Below, in pieces: positions 42,600 through 53,300 of a stretch of 64,000 nt of DNA. The translations under genes and the position numbers were made by a program. Location: assembly GCA_003144015.1 (NCBI GenBank), contig QFWS01000006.1, positions 124,001 through 188,000 on the forward strand. Reading direction: 5' to 3'. Under the pieces are notes generated by a model. That model was not told where the DNA came from, did not search any database, and worked only from the letters and a program-made list of their open reading frames with translations. Numbering within the stretch: the first letter of the stretch is position 1; every line of letters starts with the position of its first letter. The stretch is from Flavobacteriaceae bacterium LYZ1037 (GTDB taxonomy: Bacteria > Bacteroidota > Bacteroidia > Flavobacteriales > Flavobacteriaceae).

Positions 42600-44708
42600 A
42601 TCAAAATACCAATTAAATAGGTCTGTTCTAATTCCTACATTAAACCAAACGGTGTTACTACTAATTGTATTTATAGTTTGTGCTTCAGGATTAAAATCTC
42701 TAAACGTGACATCTGTAAAAATCTTTAAATTTGTTGCAGGGTTAACAACATAGCCTACTTGAAGGTTTGCAAAGAATGTGGATGTTTTATTTCCTTGCCC
42801 AACTTCGATTCCTGTGTCAAAAGGCCTATCGTTATAGTCTCTATAAATGTCTCCTCCATAACTGTAGTTATCTATTCCATTATTAAAATCTAAGCCCCTA
42901 GTTCCTAAAACTAATTTAGCATTACCAAACCAACGTTTGTAATGATAACGACCAATAACGATAAACTCACTAAAGTTAGAACCCCAAAGGTGCGCCATAG
43001 ATTGATTACTATGACCATAATTTAATACTATAGTGTTATGCGAATATGTATAAGGTCTAACTCTGTTATACTCTGTTTGAAGCATTAAATTTTTTACCTT
43101 AAAAGCATTATAATATTTAAACCCTAGTTGGTAACCAAATTTATTTTTCCAGCTTTTTTCTCCTCCAGACATATCGCTTAGAGAAAATTCATCTAATATA
43201 AATTGTCCATAAACATTCATGTTATCGTTTAATTTATATTTACCAGACAATCCCATTAATGCATTTCCAGCCCCTTGACCAGTTTCGAATTCGATGGCTC
43301 TAAAAAAGATAATTGGATTTAAGTAATTAATATCGAAACCTCTATTGTTTGCATTATTCCAAATAACGGATTCAAACAAACCTATATTTAATCTTTTTGA
43401 GACATTCCAACTTAAGAAATGCGTCGCCATATATTTTGGAAAATAGGCACCATCTACTTCTACTTCTGGTCTTACATCTCTTAACCACATCCATGTACTT
43501 GTGTATTTTATTTTCCAAAACGTCGTGTTTAACTTTAAAAATGGATGAGGTGTTGCTACATCACTAATAAATAACGAACGATACCCATCTCCAATAAAGT
43601 TTTTACCATGCCCAAATTGCACATTTAAAAACTTAAAAGGGGTGTACGACAAATAAGCTTCAGCTACAGGATAGTCGTAACCGTTATCTTTAAAAGATTT
43701 CGCAATACCACGACCAGGAATTATAGCAGCTTCATCAGCAGCTTTAATAGATTCGGCATAACGATTATAATATTGAGCAAAACGCCCCTGACTTTCGAAA
43801 AAAGATGTGTAAAAACTAAATTTTTTCCCAAAACCACCTTGAATATTAATTCCTCTAGTATTGTTATAAGTGTTTGAAAAATCTGCTTCTGTATCTTTTC
43901 CCATTTCAAAATCGAAAATAGGGTCGATTGTAAACCAATAATCTTTGCCTTCAACTCTTACTAATCTTTCATTCCAAAGCTTTCTTCCAGCAAAAGTTTT
44001 TGTGTCTTTTGATAAGGTATCAACTGCTGCTTGAAAATCGTAATATGCTGAAACATCTTCATACATATATGGCTTTGAAGCTGTATGACTATTCGTGCCA
44101 ACTAAATTGATGCTTCTATCGAATTTCGCATAATTGCTATGCGTAAAAGGAATGTTTAACTGACTTTTATATTCTTTATTTGAAAAAGGTACCAACTTCA
44201 AATTCACGCTATCGTATTCCTTTTTAGCTGCATTCTCTAATTTTGTTAATTCTTTATCAATGGTTGGATCTTCATCTTTTGATAAGTCTTTAGTTGCCAC
44301 TGCTTGATTAACTAAAGGAATTTTAACAGCTATGGAATATTGTTTGTACGTGGGGTTTCCATTATAAGTTCCTGGCTCTATTTTTGGAAACTCTTCAAAA
44401 ACTCGTTTAGCCTCGTCTTTTAGTTCTTGATAAGTAGCATCCACATATATAACCCGAAAATCGCCTTCTTTACTAACTTCAAAGAGCACGACTACATCGC
44501 CTTTATAATTATCATCAATAACTTCTTGTGGCACTTTAAAATTGCTAAAAACCTGATTAAAGATCTGATTATCAAAACACTTTTGAAGTAACTCTAATTC
44601 GACTGTTTCACATTCAGAAAACACTGGTGGTTTTTCGTATAGAAAATCGTTTTGAGCGAAACTATATATTTGAAAAAATAAAAAACCAATTACGAAGAAT
44701 TTCTTCAT
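42594..44708 (-). CDS. remB: Gliding motility protein RemB-like outer-membrane protein
   Basis: A 704-residue protein. After the signal peptide (ending Y-S-F-A-Q) comes an N-terminal module of about 105 residues related to the TonB C-terminal domain (C33, C44, then G-D-V-V-V-L-F-E-V-S-K-E-G and L-K-D-E-A-K-R-V). After that comes a beta-barrel of about 500 residues with strands such as F-L-N-V-Q-F-G-H-G-K-N-F-I-G-D-G-Y-R-S-L and a final strand ending Y-F-D-L. The barrel matches the RemB group required for full gliding or surface-protein function in Flavobacterium; the name is from recollection of the family. I chose ATG 44708; another ATG lies two codons upstream. ctaB follows 63 bases further on. 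Confidence 0.85.
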   Translation of the reverse strand: MKKFFVIGFLFFQIYSFAQNDFLYEKPPVFSECETVELELLQKCFDNQIFNQVFSNFKVPQEVIDDNYKGDVVVLFEVSKEGDFRVIYVDATYQELKDEAKRVFEEFPKIEPGTYNGNPTYKQYSIAVKIPLVNQAVATKDLSKDEDPTIDKELTKLENAAKKEYDSVNLKLVPFSNKEYKSQLNIPFTHSNYAKFDRSINLVGTNSHTASKPYMYEDVSAYYDFQAAVDTLSKDTKTFAGRKLWNERLVRVEGKDYWFTIDPIFDFEMGKDTEADFSNTYNNTRGINIQGGFGKKFSFYTSFFESQGRFAQYYNRYAESIKAADEAAIIPGRGIAKSFKDNGYDYPVAEAYLSYTPFKFLNVQFGHGKNFIGDGYRSLFISDVATPHPFLKLNTTFWKIKYTSTWMWLRDVRPEVEVDGAYFPKYMATHFLSWNVSKRLNIGLFESVIWNNANNRGFDINYLNPIIFFRAIEFETGQGAGNALMGLSGKYKLNDNMNVYGQFILDEFSLSDMSGGEKSWKNKFGYQLGFKYYNAFKVKNLMLQTEYNRVRPYTYSHNTIVLNYGHSNQSMAHLWGSNFSEFIVIGRYHYKRWFGNAKLVLGTRGLDFNNGIDNYSYGGDIYRDYNDRPFDTGIEVGQGNKTSTFFANLQVGYVVNPATNLKIFTDVTFRDFNPEAQTINTISSNTVWFNVGIRTDLFNWYFDL

Positions 44709-44771
44709 ATCCATATGTAAGATTAATTTGCGTTGAAAGATACTATTTTTTTAATAATGATAGCATGAAAA

Positions 44772-44801
44772 AAAGCCGTTAACATCTCTGTTAACGGCTT
44801 T
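44772..44801 (-). terminator. Terminator of the first TonB gene
   Basis: AAAGCCGTTAAC (44772-44783) and GTTAACGGCTTT (44790-44801), a perfect 12-bp stem with a six-base loop and a T-run on the minus strand. Confidence 0.92.
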
Positions 44802-44823
44802 GAATCTAGAAATATTTCAAACT

Positions 44824-45612
44824 TTAATTTATAACTTGAAATTTTATAGGTAAACTATAAACCACTTCTACATTTTTGTCCTTTTGTTTTGCAGGTGTCA
44901 TTTGTGGTAATTTATTTATAACACGTTCTGCTTCTTTATCCAACTGACTGTAGTTTGAATTTGTTTTAATATCCTTTACACGACCTTGTTTATCTATTTT
45001 AAACATGACGTAGATTTTTTGCTCTCCCTTTAATCCCATATTTCCAGCAATATCTGTGTTGAATTTCCTCTGGATGTGAACTGATATTTTATCAGACAGA
45101 CATTGTCTTCTAGCTTCATTGGTTTTTGCATCTTCGCAGCCTGGAAAAATTGGTACTTGCTCTACTACCATTATATTGGTTGGCTGTATATCCTCAGGTT
45201 TTTCTTCAACCTTAACTTTTCTTGGGTCGACAGGAGGACTTTCTTTTAGTGGCTCTATAACAACATCTTTAGATTCTATTATTGGATCGTCATTCTCTTT
45301 AATCACTGGATTATTAAATACAATAGGTTTCCTTTCCTTTTTCTCAACTTGACTGGCATCTTCTAAAATTTTAATTGGAACATTGTAAACATAGAGGTCG
45401 TCATCTTCTAGATTTGTCAATTTTTGAGAAACAATTTCAGTTGTTATAAAAGACGTTTCAAAGAGTCCATAAGCAACAAGCAAACAGATTATTAATCCGA
45501 TTTGAAAATAAAGCGATGAGTTTTTTTGTAAATTTGCATCATGCTTTTGAGATTTTGTTTCGCACGTCTCATTTTGCAGAATGAGATTGCGATTTTTCTT
45601 TTTGAAAATCAT
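44824..45612 (-). CDS. Energy transducer TonB (262 aa)
   Basis: A TonB-type protein: cytosolic start with basic residues, one membrane helix at about 35-53, a periplasmic linker (70-150) with few prolines for a TonB, and a C-terminal TonB domain (155-260) containing the two-cysteine signature F-P-G-C159...C171 and L-P-I-K-F-Q-V at the end. TonB passes inner-membrane proton-motive energy from ExbB/ExbD to outer-membrane receptors, none of which are encoded nearby. It shares its C-terminal module with the next gene upstream and with RemB downstream, and it has its own terminator. Confidence 0.92.
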   Translation of the reverse strand: MIFKKKNRNLILQNETCETKSQKHDANLQKNSSLYFQIGLIICLLVAYGLFETSFITTEIVSQKLTNLEDDDLYVYNVPIKILEDASQVEKKERKPIVFNNPVIKENDDPIIESKDVVIEPLKESPPVDPRKVKVEEKPEDIQPTNIMVVEQVPIFPGCEDAKTNEARRQCLSDKISVHIQRKFNTDIAGNMGLKGEQKIYVMFKIDKQGRVKDIKTNSNYSQLDKEAERVINKLPQMTPAKQKDKNVEVVYSLPIKFQVIN

Positions 45613-45669
45613 AATAATAAAATTTAAATGTTAATATTATGATAAAATATCAATAAACATACCAAAAAG

Positions 45670-45700
45670 AAATCCCGTTACAGTTATTGTAACGGGATTT
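45670..45700 (-). terminator. Terminator of the second TonB gene
   Basis: AAATCCCGTTACA (45670-45682) and TGTAACGGGATTT (45688-45700) with a five-base loop; the minus strand continues with a T-run. Confidence 0.92.
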
Positions 45701-45727
45701 TAATTTTATTTTAGAATACAAAAAATC

Positions 45728-46447
45728 TTATTCTTGTACCTGGAATTTAATAGGTAAGTAATAAGGCACTCTTACTGCTTTTCCTCTTTGTTTCCCTGGT
45801 TTCATTTTAGGAAGCATTCCAACAACTCTTTTCGCCTCTTCTTCTAATCTTGGGTGTGGTGCTCTTGCTTTAACATCTACAATATCACCTGTTTTATCAA
45901 TCTTAAAGAATACACTTATTTTTTGAATACCACTTAATCCTAAGTCTCCTGCTAAATCTGTGTTGAATTTTTTCTGAATAAACTTTTGAAGTTTTTCATT
46001 CATACACGCTTTTTTATCTTCGTTGTTACCACTTTCGCAACCTGGAAATACTGGCACGTTTTCAATAACTGCAAATGGTACTTCTAAATCTTCTTCAACT
46101 TCTTCTACTTCTACTTCTTCAACCTCAACAATTTCTTCTTCTTGACTTGTTTCTGTAGATTCAATTACAGTTTCTTCAACTTCTTCTTCATCTTCAACAA
46201 CTTCTATAACTTCAGGAGCTGCTGGTGGTGGAGGTGGAGGTGGTGGTGTTTGTAATTGTTCCGTAATTGGAATTTCTTCATCAAATTCATCATCCATATT
46301 TAACTGTCCAATATCTATTGCAGACTTATCATACGTTTTATAATTAATAGCATAATTAGTTATAAATAGCATTAATGCTAAACCAACAGCAAAGTACAGA
46401 GCACTGTTTCTACCTACGTTAGCTTTCGGATTTTTCTTTTGTTCCAT
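45728..46447 (-). CDS. Energy transducer TonB (239 aa) with acidic linker
   Basis: One membrane helix at about 16-34, then a run of eight prolines (68-75) followed by a strongly acidic, Glu/Val-rich linker (about 80-122) instead of the Lys/Pro-rich spacer of classical TonB. The C-terminal TonB domain (130-238) has C137 and C148, G-I-Q-K-I-S-V-F-F-K-I-D-K-T-G and the ending L-P-I-K-F-Q-V. Its length is typical for the Bacteroidota 'energy transducer TonB' group. It is separated from the next TonB gene by a terminator, so the two are separately transcribed. Confidence 0.93.
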   Translation of the reverse strand: MEQKKNPKANVGRNSALYFAVGLALMLFITNYAINYKTYDKSAIDIGQLNMDDEFDEEIPITEQLQTPPPPPPPPAAPEVIEVVEDEEEVEETVIESTETSQEEEIVEVEEVEVEEVEEDLEVPFAVIENVPVFPGCESGNNEDKKACMNEKLQKFIQKKFNTDLAGDLGLSGIQKISVFFKIDKTGDIVDVKARAPHPRLEEEAKRVVGMLPKMKPGKQRGKAVRVPYYLPIKFQVQE

Positions 46448-46504
46448 GAGTTTAAGTTTTCCTGAATGCTAAAATAACCATTTATTTGGCAAATAAGCAA
46501 ACGA

Positions 46505-46888
46505 TTAATATTTTTTAACTTCAATTTTTATACAGTTATTGATTAAAATAGCTGCAATTAATATTCCAAGCAAATTAGCTAAGATATCTTTAACATCAAA
46601 ACTTCTTGATGTTGTTATAAGTAGTTGTAATACTTCAATAATTATACCAAAAAGTGCCGAAACGATGACACTTCGAATAATACTTTGGTTTTTATTGTTT
46701 CTAAATTTATAAAAAAAGGTATTAAACCAAAGTCCGGTAAAAAGGATATAGGCAAGAAAATGAAATATTTTATCGCTAAACGATGGGATTATTTCTTCAA
46801 CATTGTCTAAATCTAATTTAACCAAACTTACTATTGTAAGCGTAATTGTGTAAGAAACAGAAAGTAATAACGCTTTCTTTTTAAGCAC
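46505..46888 (-). CDS. VanZ family membrane protein
   Basis: A 127-residue protein with four membrane helices. [15 protein letters not shown] at about 39-53 and [16 protein letters not shown] near the end are the VanZ-like signature (the S-x2-D-x2-D-x3-N pattern). The function outside teicoplanin resistance is unknown. There is no ATG: GTG 46888 (or TTG 46891) overlaps the end of gcvH, so it is translationally coupled to it. Confidence 0.88.
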   Translation of the reverse strand: MLKKKALLLSVSYTITLTIVSLVKLDLDNVEEIIPSFSDKIFHFLAYILFTGLWFNTFFYKFRNNKNQSIIRSVIVSALFGIIIEVLQLLITTSRSFDVKDILANLLGILIAAILINNCIKIEVKKY

Positions 46889-47261
46889 CAATTAAAGCTT
46901 TATAATCATCGGAAGACATCAACCCATCTACTTGAGAAAGGTCTGAACATTTTAATTTTATCATCCAACCTTCACCATATGGATCTGAATTTACTTTTTC
47001 TGGTTCGTCTTCTAAAGATTCATTAAATTCTATAATTTCGCCTGAAAGAGGTAGAAATAAATCTGAAACTGTTTTAACAGCTTCAACGGTTCCGAAAATT
47101 TCTTCAGCATCTAAGGTTTCATCTACAGTTTCTACTTCAACATAAACGATATCTCCTAGCTCTCCTTGGGCAAAATCTGTGATTCCAATAGTAGCAACAT
47201 CTCCTTCTATTTTAATCCATTCGTGATCTTTTGTGTACTTTAAATTTGATGGAATATTCAT
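46881..47261 (-). CDS. gcvH: Glycine cleavage system H protein
   Basis: A 126-residue lipoyl carrier. The lipoylated lysine is Lys63 in [14 protein letters not shown] and [12 protein letters not shown] near the N-terminus are canonical. It shuttles the aminomethyl group between the P, T and L proteins, whose genes are not in this window. It has its own promoter although it lies just 61 bases behind sprA. Confidence 0.97.
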   Translation of the reverse strand: MNIPSNLKYTKDHEWIKIEGDVATIGITDFAQGELGDIVYVEVETVDETLDAEEIFGTVEAVKTVSDLFLPLSGEIIEFNESLEDEPEKVNSDPYGEGWMIKLKCSDLSQVDGLMSSDDYKALIGA

Positions 47262-47282
47262 TATAATATGTATTTATTTTCG

Positions 47283-47312
47283 CAAATGTATTTATTCAAT
47301 TTTTAATATCAA
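47283..47312 (-). promoter_or_regulatory. Promoter of gcvH
   Basis: Minus strand: TTG (47312-47310), 19 bases, TACATTTG (47290-47283), a full Bacteroidota consensus. Transcription would begin near 47277, giving a leader of about 15 bases. Confidence 0.7.
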
Positions 47313-47322
47313 ACAGATTTTA

Positions 47323-50300
47323 TTAATTACCAAAATTATATCTTAAAGTAATTCCTGAACGAATAGTAGTTTGAGGGTATGCTGTAGAAATAGCATATTC
47401 TGAAAACATATAATCGAAATAGAAAATTCCTGTTAGATTTTTGCTAAATGAATAATCTGCAGTAAGTTTTCCAGACCAGATCGTTTGTCCTGATGTAATC
47501 TGGTTGTTATCTAAGTCTAAATATCTAATAATTGTTTCGTTTCTTCTGTAACCTAAGTCTGCTTTAAAGTTTAAATCGCTAACAATTCTTTTGGTTGGGC
47601 CAGCTAATTTAGATTTTATTCTAACATCTTTAATTCTATAACCTAATCCAATAATGTATTCGTTTCCTTGAATTTCGGTCATTAAGTTATTATCGAAACT
47701 TAGAGATAAAAGTCTGTCCTTTTTAATTTCGGCTAAAATCTTAATAGAATTTCTCATCTCCATATCTATTCGGATTAACGGACTAAACATTTCAGTTAAG
47801 TTAACATTACTATAGATGGTTTCGTTTTTAAAATTTCCTCCTTGATCTAATTCTTCTGGATCTTGGGAATCGTAATCTAAATTTGATCTGAATTGATTGA
47901 TGGTATAGTTAGCACGATATCCATGGATTAATGAAAAACGCTTAAATCGTTTCTTAAACCATCCCAAATTCATTAATCCAGTATATTTAATGTCCCAATT
48001 AGGAATTGGAAAATCGCTAATTGCAGATAAAGAAATACCATTGGCTTCTTTTCCTTTATAAGCAGCTAAAAACGACGGTAGTAATACAGCTTGATTATTT
48101 TTTCCATAACCCACAGGATATCCTTCAGAATCAACTGGGAAATTAGAACTTCCGTAATGTTCTTCGGCCAATCTATTAGCTACATCTAATCTGTTAGATC
48201 TAAAATCATCGAAAGCAGCAGATTGGGTCTCATCACTTTTACTAAATGCTGTATTAATTAATATGGTAGAGATACTAAAATTCCCAAAAGTGTTTGGCGT
48301 AAGAGATTCGTATTCATACCCATCACCATAATCGTTTATTCTATAGTTTTCTGTATAATTTTCAGCATATAACCTGGTACCAACTAAGTCTATTTTTAAA
48401 TCGTTAAAAGGCTCAATATTTGCTGTATAATCTAATTGTTGTGTTTTAACAGCTGAATATTGTTCATTAAAATCTGGATATACAGTTAACCATCCATTTC
48501 TTGCTGCAAGATCTCTAACATCTCTTTGACTTCCGAAAGTAAATCCAACAGTTGGTTTTAAAGTACCTATAAATCCTGGTGTTCTTAAATATCCAGGCAA
48601 ATATGTTCCGTTAGTTTCAGCAAAATTAAACTGAATTCTTTTAACGCTTGTTAATATGTCAATTCCAACGTTTGCTAATTTCTGTCCACCATTTTTAACT
48701 TTTGCAGGCTTTGGACCATCTTTACCTTCTTCTACTTCTTTAGTTACGGCAGCTGCTCTTGGCGTGCTGTTTTTTCTAACTGTTTTCTTTTTAAGTCCTA
48801 TAAAATTATAGAGCTTATTCATATTAAAAGTTGTATTAATATTGTGTCTGTTGGCATTAGAAATGGTGTTACCTAAATCGTATGTTTGTCCATCAATTTC
48901 TAAATTACCAAATAAGTCAGATCCTTTTTGCCATTGAAAATCACCACTATAAGAGTAAGCAGCATCGATAAAACTAAAGACTGGAATTTTGTTTAATGGA
49001 ATGTCGTAATTAATTCCTAATTGTTGAAACTGTCTGTTTGGGTCGCCAAAATCGAAAAAGCCATCCCAAACATCTAATGATGGATCCTGCTGTCCATTAA
49101 TTATTCCATCTTTAAAATAATTTCTTACAATATTATTGTTTGATGCTGTAAGGTTTAGCTGTAAAGACTTGGTTAAATTATAATTTATTGTGTATTGGTA
49201 ATCGAAGGTATAGTTTCTTCTATAAAATTCATCTAAGCCAATATTATTACCGGTTAAATCTACTTCCCTAAATTTTTGTTGGTTGTATTGTCGGTTAATA
49301 TTGGTATTAACTGTAAAACTTGAAGGTAGCGGATTGAAATTAAATTCTTTTAACAGTTTTAAGTATTCGCTAGTAAATAGCGAGTCGTTTTTCTTAAAAG
49401 GTTCAATAGAAATTGGTTCAAAATTATAGGCATAATTTGCTCCAGCTCTTACTGTTTGATCGATAGAGTTTTCGATTTCAAAATCTCTGTGCTTAATTTT
49501 ATTATAAGAATAGTTGAAGGTTAAATTTTCTACATCGTAGAAACGTGGTTTAGAATCGTTTGTTTTTATTTTTCTAACACCAATAAAATTGATACTTCTT
49601 CTTTTAGTATAATTTTCAGATTGTTCTCGTATTAGATCTTTTTCATCGTCAGAATCTGCAGCATCAATCCTAGATTCTAAGGTTAAATCTTTATAATACT
49701 CATCGTATTTTGGTGTAATTAATTCTTCACCTTGACCATAATTAAACGGAATTTGAATTCCCCATTTTGGTGGTAATAACTGTCCTACATTTACGTTAGT
49801 AACAACATCATATTGTTCGACATCTTCTCTACTTCTTTGGTTTGGGCCTTGTTCTAAGGAGCCGAAACCTGTGGTGCTTTTTCTACCAGTTGCACTTACA
49901 TTTGCAAAATCTGCAAAATTGGTATCGATACTTAAAACGGCTGCCCAACCTCCTTCATTATCCATATCCGATAAGCGAAGCTCATTAAACCATAAGACAG
50001 CACATTTATCTGTTACAGCAGCATTTTTTACACCTACCATTAAGGTTCTAATATCACCAAAATTTGGATTACCAATTATGGCTATACGTTGCTGACCTAG
50101 GGTATATGGCGAATATTCTGGAACAGGATTTTCACTTAAATTACCATCAATAACATCATAAAATGTTGGATCGGGACTACTAATTGTTCCATTACTTATG
50201 CCTTCTGCTTTAATAGCCTGTAACAATTCTAAAGATAAATTAATTTCGTTTTCTTCAGGCCATAATAACTCTCTTGATGTACCATCGCTAACTTTTAATG

Positions 50301-53300
50301 GAATTTCTATTTGGTAATAATTTTGAGTTAAATCGTTACCCATACGAATAAAACCAATTAAATCTTCGTCATTTAAGCCTGGTATTTCTCCTTCTTCAGC
50401 ATGCATAAACATTCTAAGTTTTTTATACTGACGCATATCTAAATTAATATTTTTATAGACAGCTCTGGCATCTTGAGATTCTAATTCACAGACATCTAAA
50501 ACTAAAGATTGTTCGTTTTGACGAATGACTGTATTATTATTATAAAACTCTTCTGGTTCTACTCCTGGTGGAGAAATATATGTCCCATTGTTTTCTATGG
50601 TTCCAATAACACCTACACTAAACTCTGTATTATCTAAACTTGGATCACCTCCATCTGCATCTAATGTTAATGAATACCTTCTCCAATCGCTTCTAACTAA
50701 ATCTAAAGTACCAAAACGGAATACTGTTTTTTCTGTAAATTCTTTTAAATACATACGTGCAAAACGAATAGATCTAAAGTCTGAAATACCTCCAATTTCA
50801 TTAGTGAATTCGTCTACTGGAATTCTAAACTGCAACCATCTTGGAGTAACAGATTGCCCATTTGGCAATTCTCTTACTTGATCTTCTTTTATGTCTACAA
50901 TAAATGGGTTGTTTAAGTTTAATGTAGTAGGTTTTAAATCTAACTCATATTCATAATAACTATCAATGGTATTCATGGTGTTATCACGATTAATATCTTC
51001 CACATCTGGTTGTGTGGTAGAACCTCTGTCAGTATCTGAAAAAACATCTGGAGAGTTTCCTTCTAGGCCATTATAACGCTTGTAACGTTCAAAAATATCT
51101 CCTTCTGTATTTAAGAAATATGTATAATTATCGTTTGCTGGATCTGGTAAAGACGCATAATCTGTAAAAATTTGAGCTTCCTCTGAATCATCATATCCGT
51201 CGAAACCTACATCTTGATTGGTACGTTGATCTCCAGTTGTGTCAAATGCGTAAATTAAGGATTGGTTTTGAGGGTATACGGTTTCCCAAGAATCAGATGG
51301 AGGTAAAACACCTATTACATTACCATCTGCTGGTAATCCGTTTTCGTACACTTTTCTACCATCTTTAATAACATCTTCAGAAATATTACCAAGATTTAAT
51401 ACTAATTTCCCTCCTGGATTGGCGGCATTGTCTTGATAAGGATCTTGTAACCAAAACTCTATATATTCAACATTAGATTGTTCGAAATCTGTAGATGTTA
51501 GTTGTCTTGTAATCCCTGCCCAATTCTCAATTGGGTTGGTAAGTGTATTTGTTGACACATCGACATCTGATGTTTGAAAGTTGTAAGGTCCTCTTTCTGT
51601 AGGGTAAAATGCTAAATCTAACGTATTAACAACGGTAGTTTGTCCTTGTGCTATATCTTGGTTTGGAAATAATTCTTCTATAAAAACACGACTGGTATAT
51701 AAATCTGAAATATCGTCGTCTGTAATTCCACTTGGACTTCTACTTCCGTAGAAAATAGGATCAATATTATACCAGTTTAACAAAGCTCTTTGATACCCAT
51801 TTTGAATCCCATTTTCATCTTCGGTTGGATTTGAAAATACATTTAATTCTTTCGGTCTACTCGATAAAAACCAAGACTGTGGAGATTTTAAATCGATAGC
51901 ATTTTGCGAGCCTTCAAAATCGTCGATATAGGAGGTTGCTTCTCCATCAAATTCGGTTCCTTTAGGAGATCCAGGAGTTAAATAAGCAAATTCACCTCTA
52001 ACTGAAAGATTAGAAGGAACATCTGTATCGATATTTGGTAATTTATTTACTAAACGTGTAAAGAAGGGTACTTCGGTTGAATAGTTACCGTGAATTCCAA
52101 AAATATGATTGTTAATTGGCTCTTGATCGTAATTTGCTTTTTGGGTGATTGGTCTTTCACTTAAATGAAGCCATGTGGCACCTAAAACAAAATTTTCGTT
52201 AAATTGATGATCTACATTAATTCCTGTAAACCGCTTTGTTTGTTGTCCAAATACAGCGTTATTTTCAGTTGTCACTTGAATAGGTGTATTGGATGCTTTT
52301 AAAGCTTCATCAAGAATCTGGACAGTTCCTTGTTGATAATTTACGGTATAATCTATGCCTTCTACTAAAACACGGCCACCTGCTGTAACTTGAACAGACC
52401 CTCTAGGTACATTAAAGGCTCCTATTGGAATACCATCTCCACCAGTAGATTTATAACGTCCTTTAATTTTGAATTTATTTTTGTCTGCAGCCTCTAAAGC
52501 AGCAGTTTTAGTTTCCTTATAAAGAACATCGTAAACATATTTTGTTTGATTATCGTTATAAGTCATGTCATTATTATAATCTTCACCACCTAGTGCTAGT
52601 TTGTTAAATAAGTACTCTCCAAAAGGCTCAGCTTTTGTGAATATTATTTTTCCATTTTGTGGAATAACCGTAATTCCAGGAACAAAATCGAAAAATCCAT
52701 CTCCATTTGTTTGTGGATCGCCATTAAAATTTAATCTATCTAAATTAAAGAGACGCAATAAGGTGGTGTTCTGGATTAAGTCTTCTGGTGGTGTTGAAGG
52801 TGTTACGGGGCTTCCATTAATATCAACACCAAAAGAACTTCCATCAGCTGGTGAAATAAAGTTTAACGGAGATGCTTCGTTATAGAAAATATTTAATTTG
52901 AAGTCTTCCTGACTTAACTGATAAGCTCCAGTGTTATAAATATTCTTCATCATTAAGTCCCAAATAGGCTGATTAACATTGGTAATAGGACTTTTTAACA
53001 ATTTCAAAATTAAATTGTTATTGGTTACTGTTGTTATCCCTCCAGGGTTGGTATCTACTCCAGTAGCATCTAAACCATCATTAGCAAATTCTCCTACTTG
53101 GTACACTTGTCCTCCAACAGTATATTGGAACGCTACAGCAAGAACTTCATCGTTATTTAATCTTTGGTTCAACGAGATATACCCTAATTGAGTATCCACT
53201 GTATATTCTTGACCTTGTTGTAGTTTTCTAGCATTTTCAAGTTTTGCATAATCAGAACCTTCATTCACAGAATTAGATAGTGAACCAAAACCTTGTTGCA

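Noticed and set aside
52601-53191. Plus-strand open frames within sprA
   Set aside because: They are antisense shadows of the long sprA frame; their translations lack any domain pattern.
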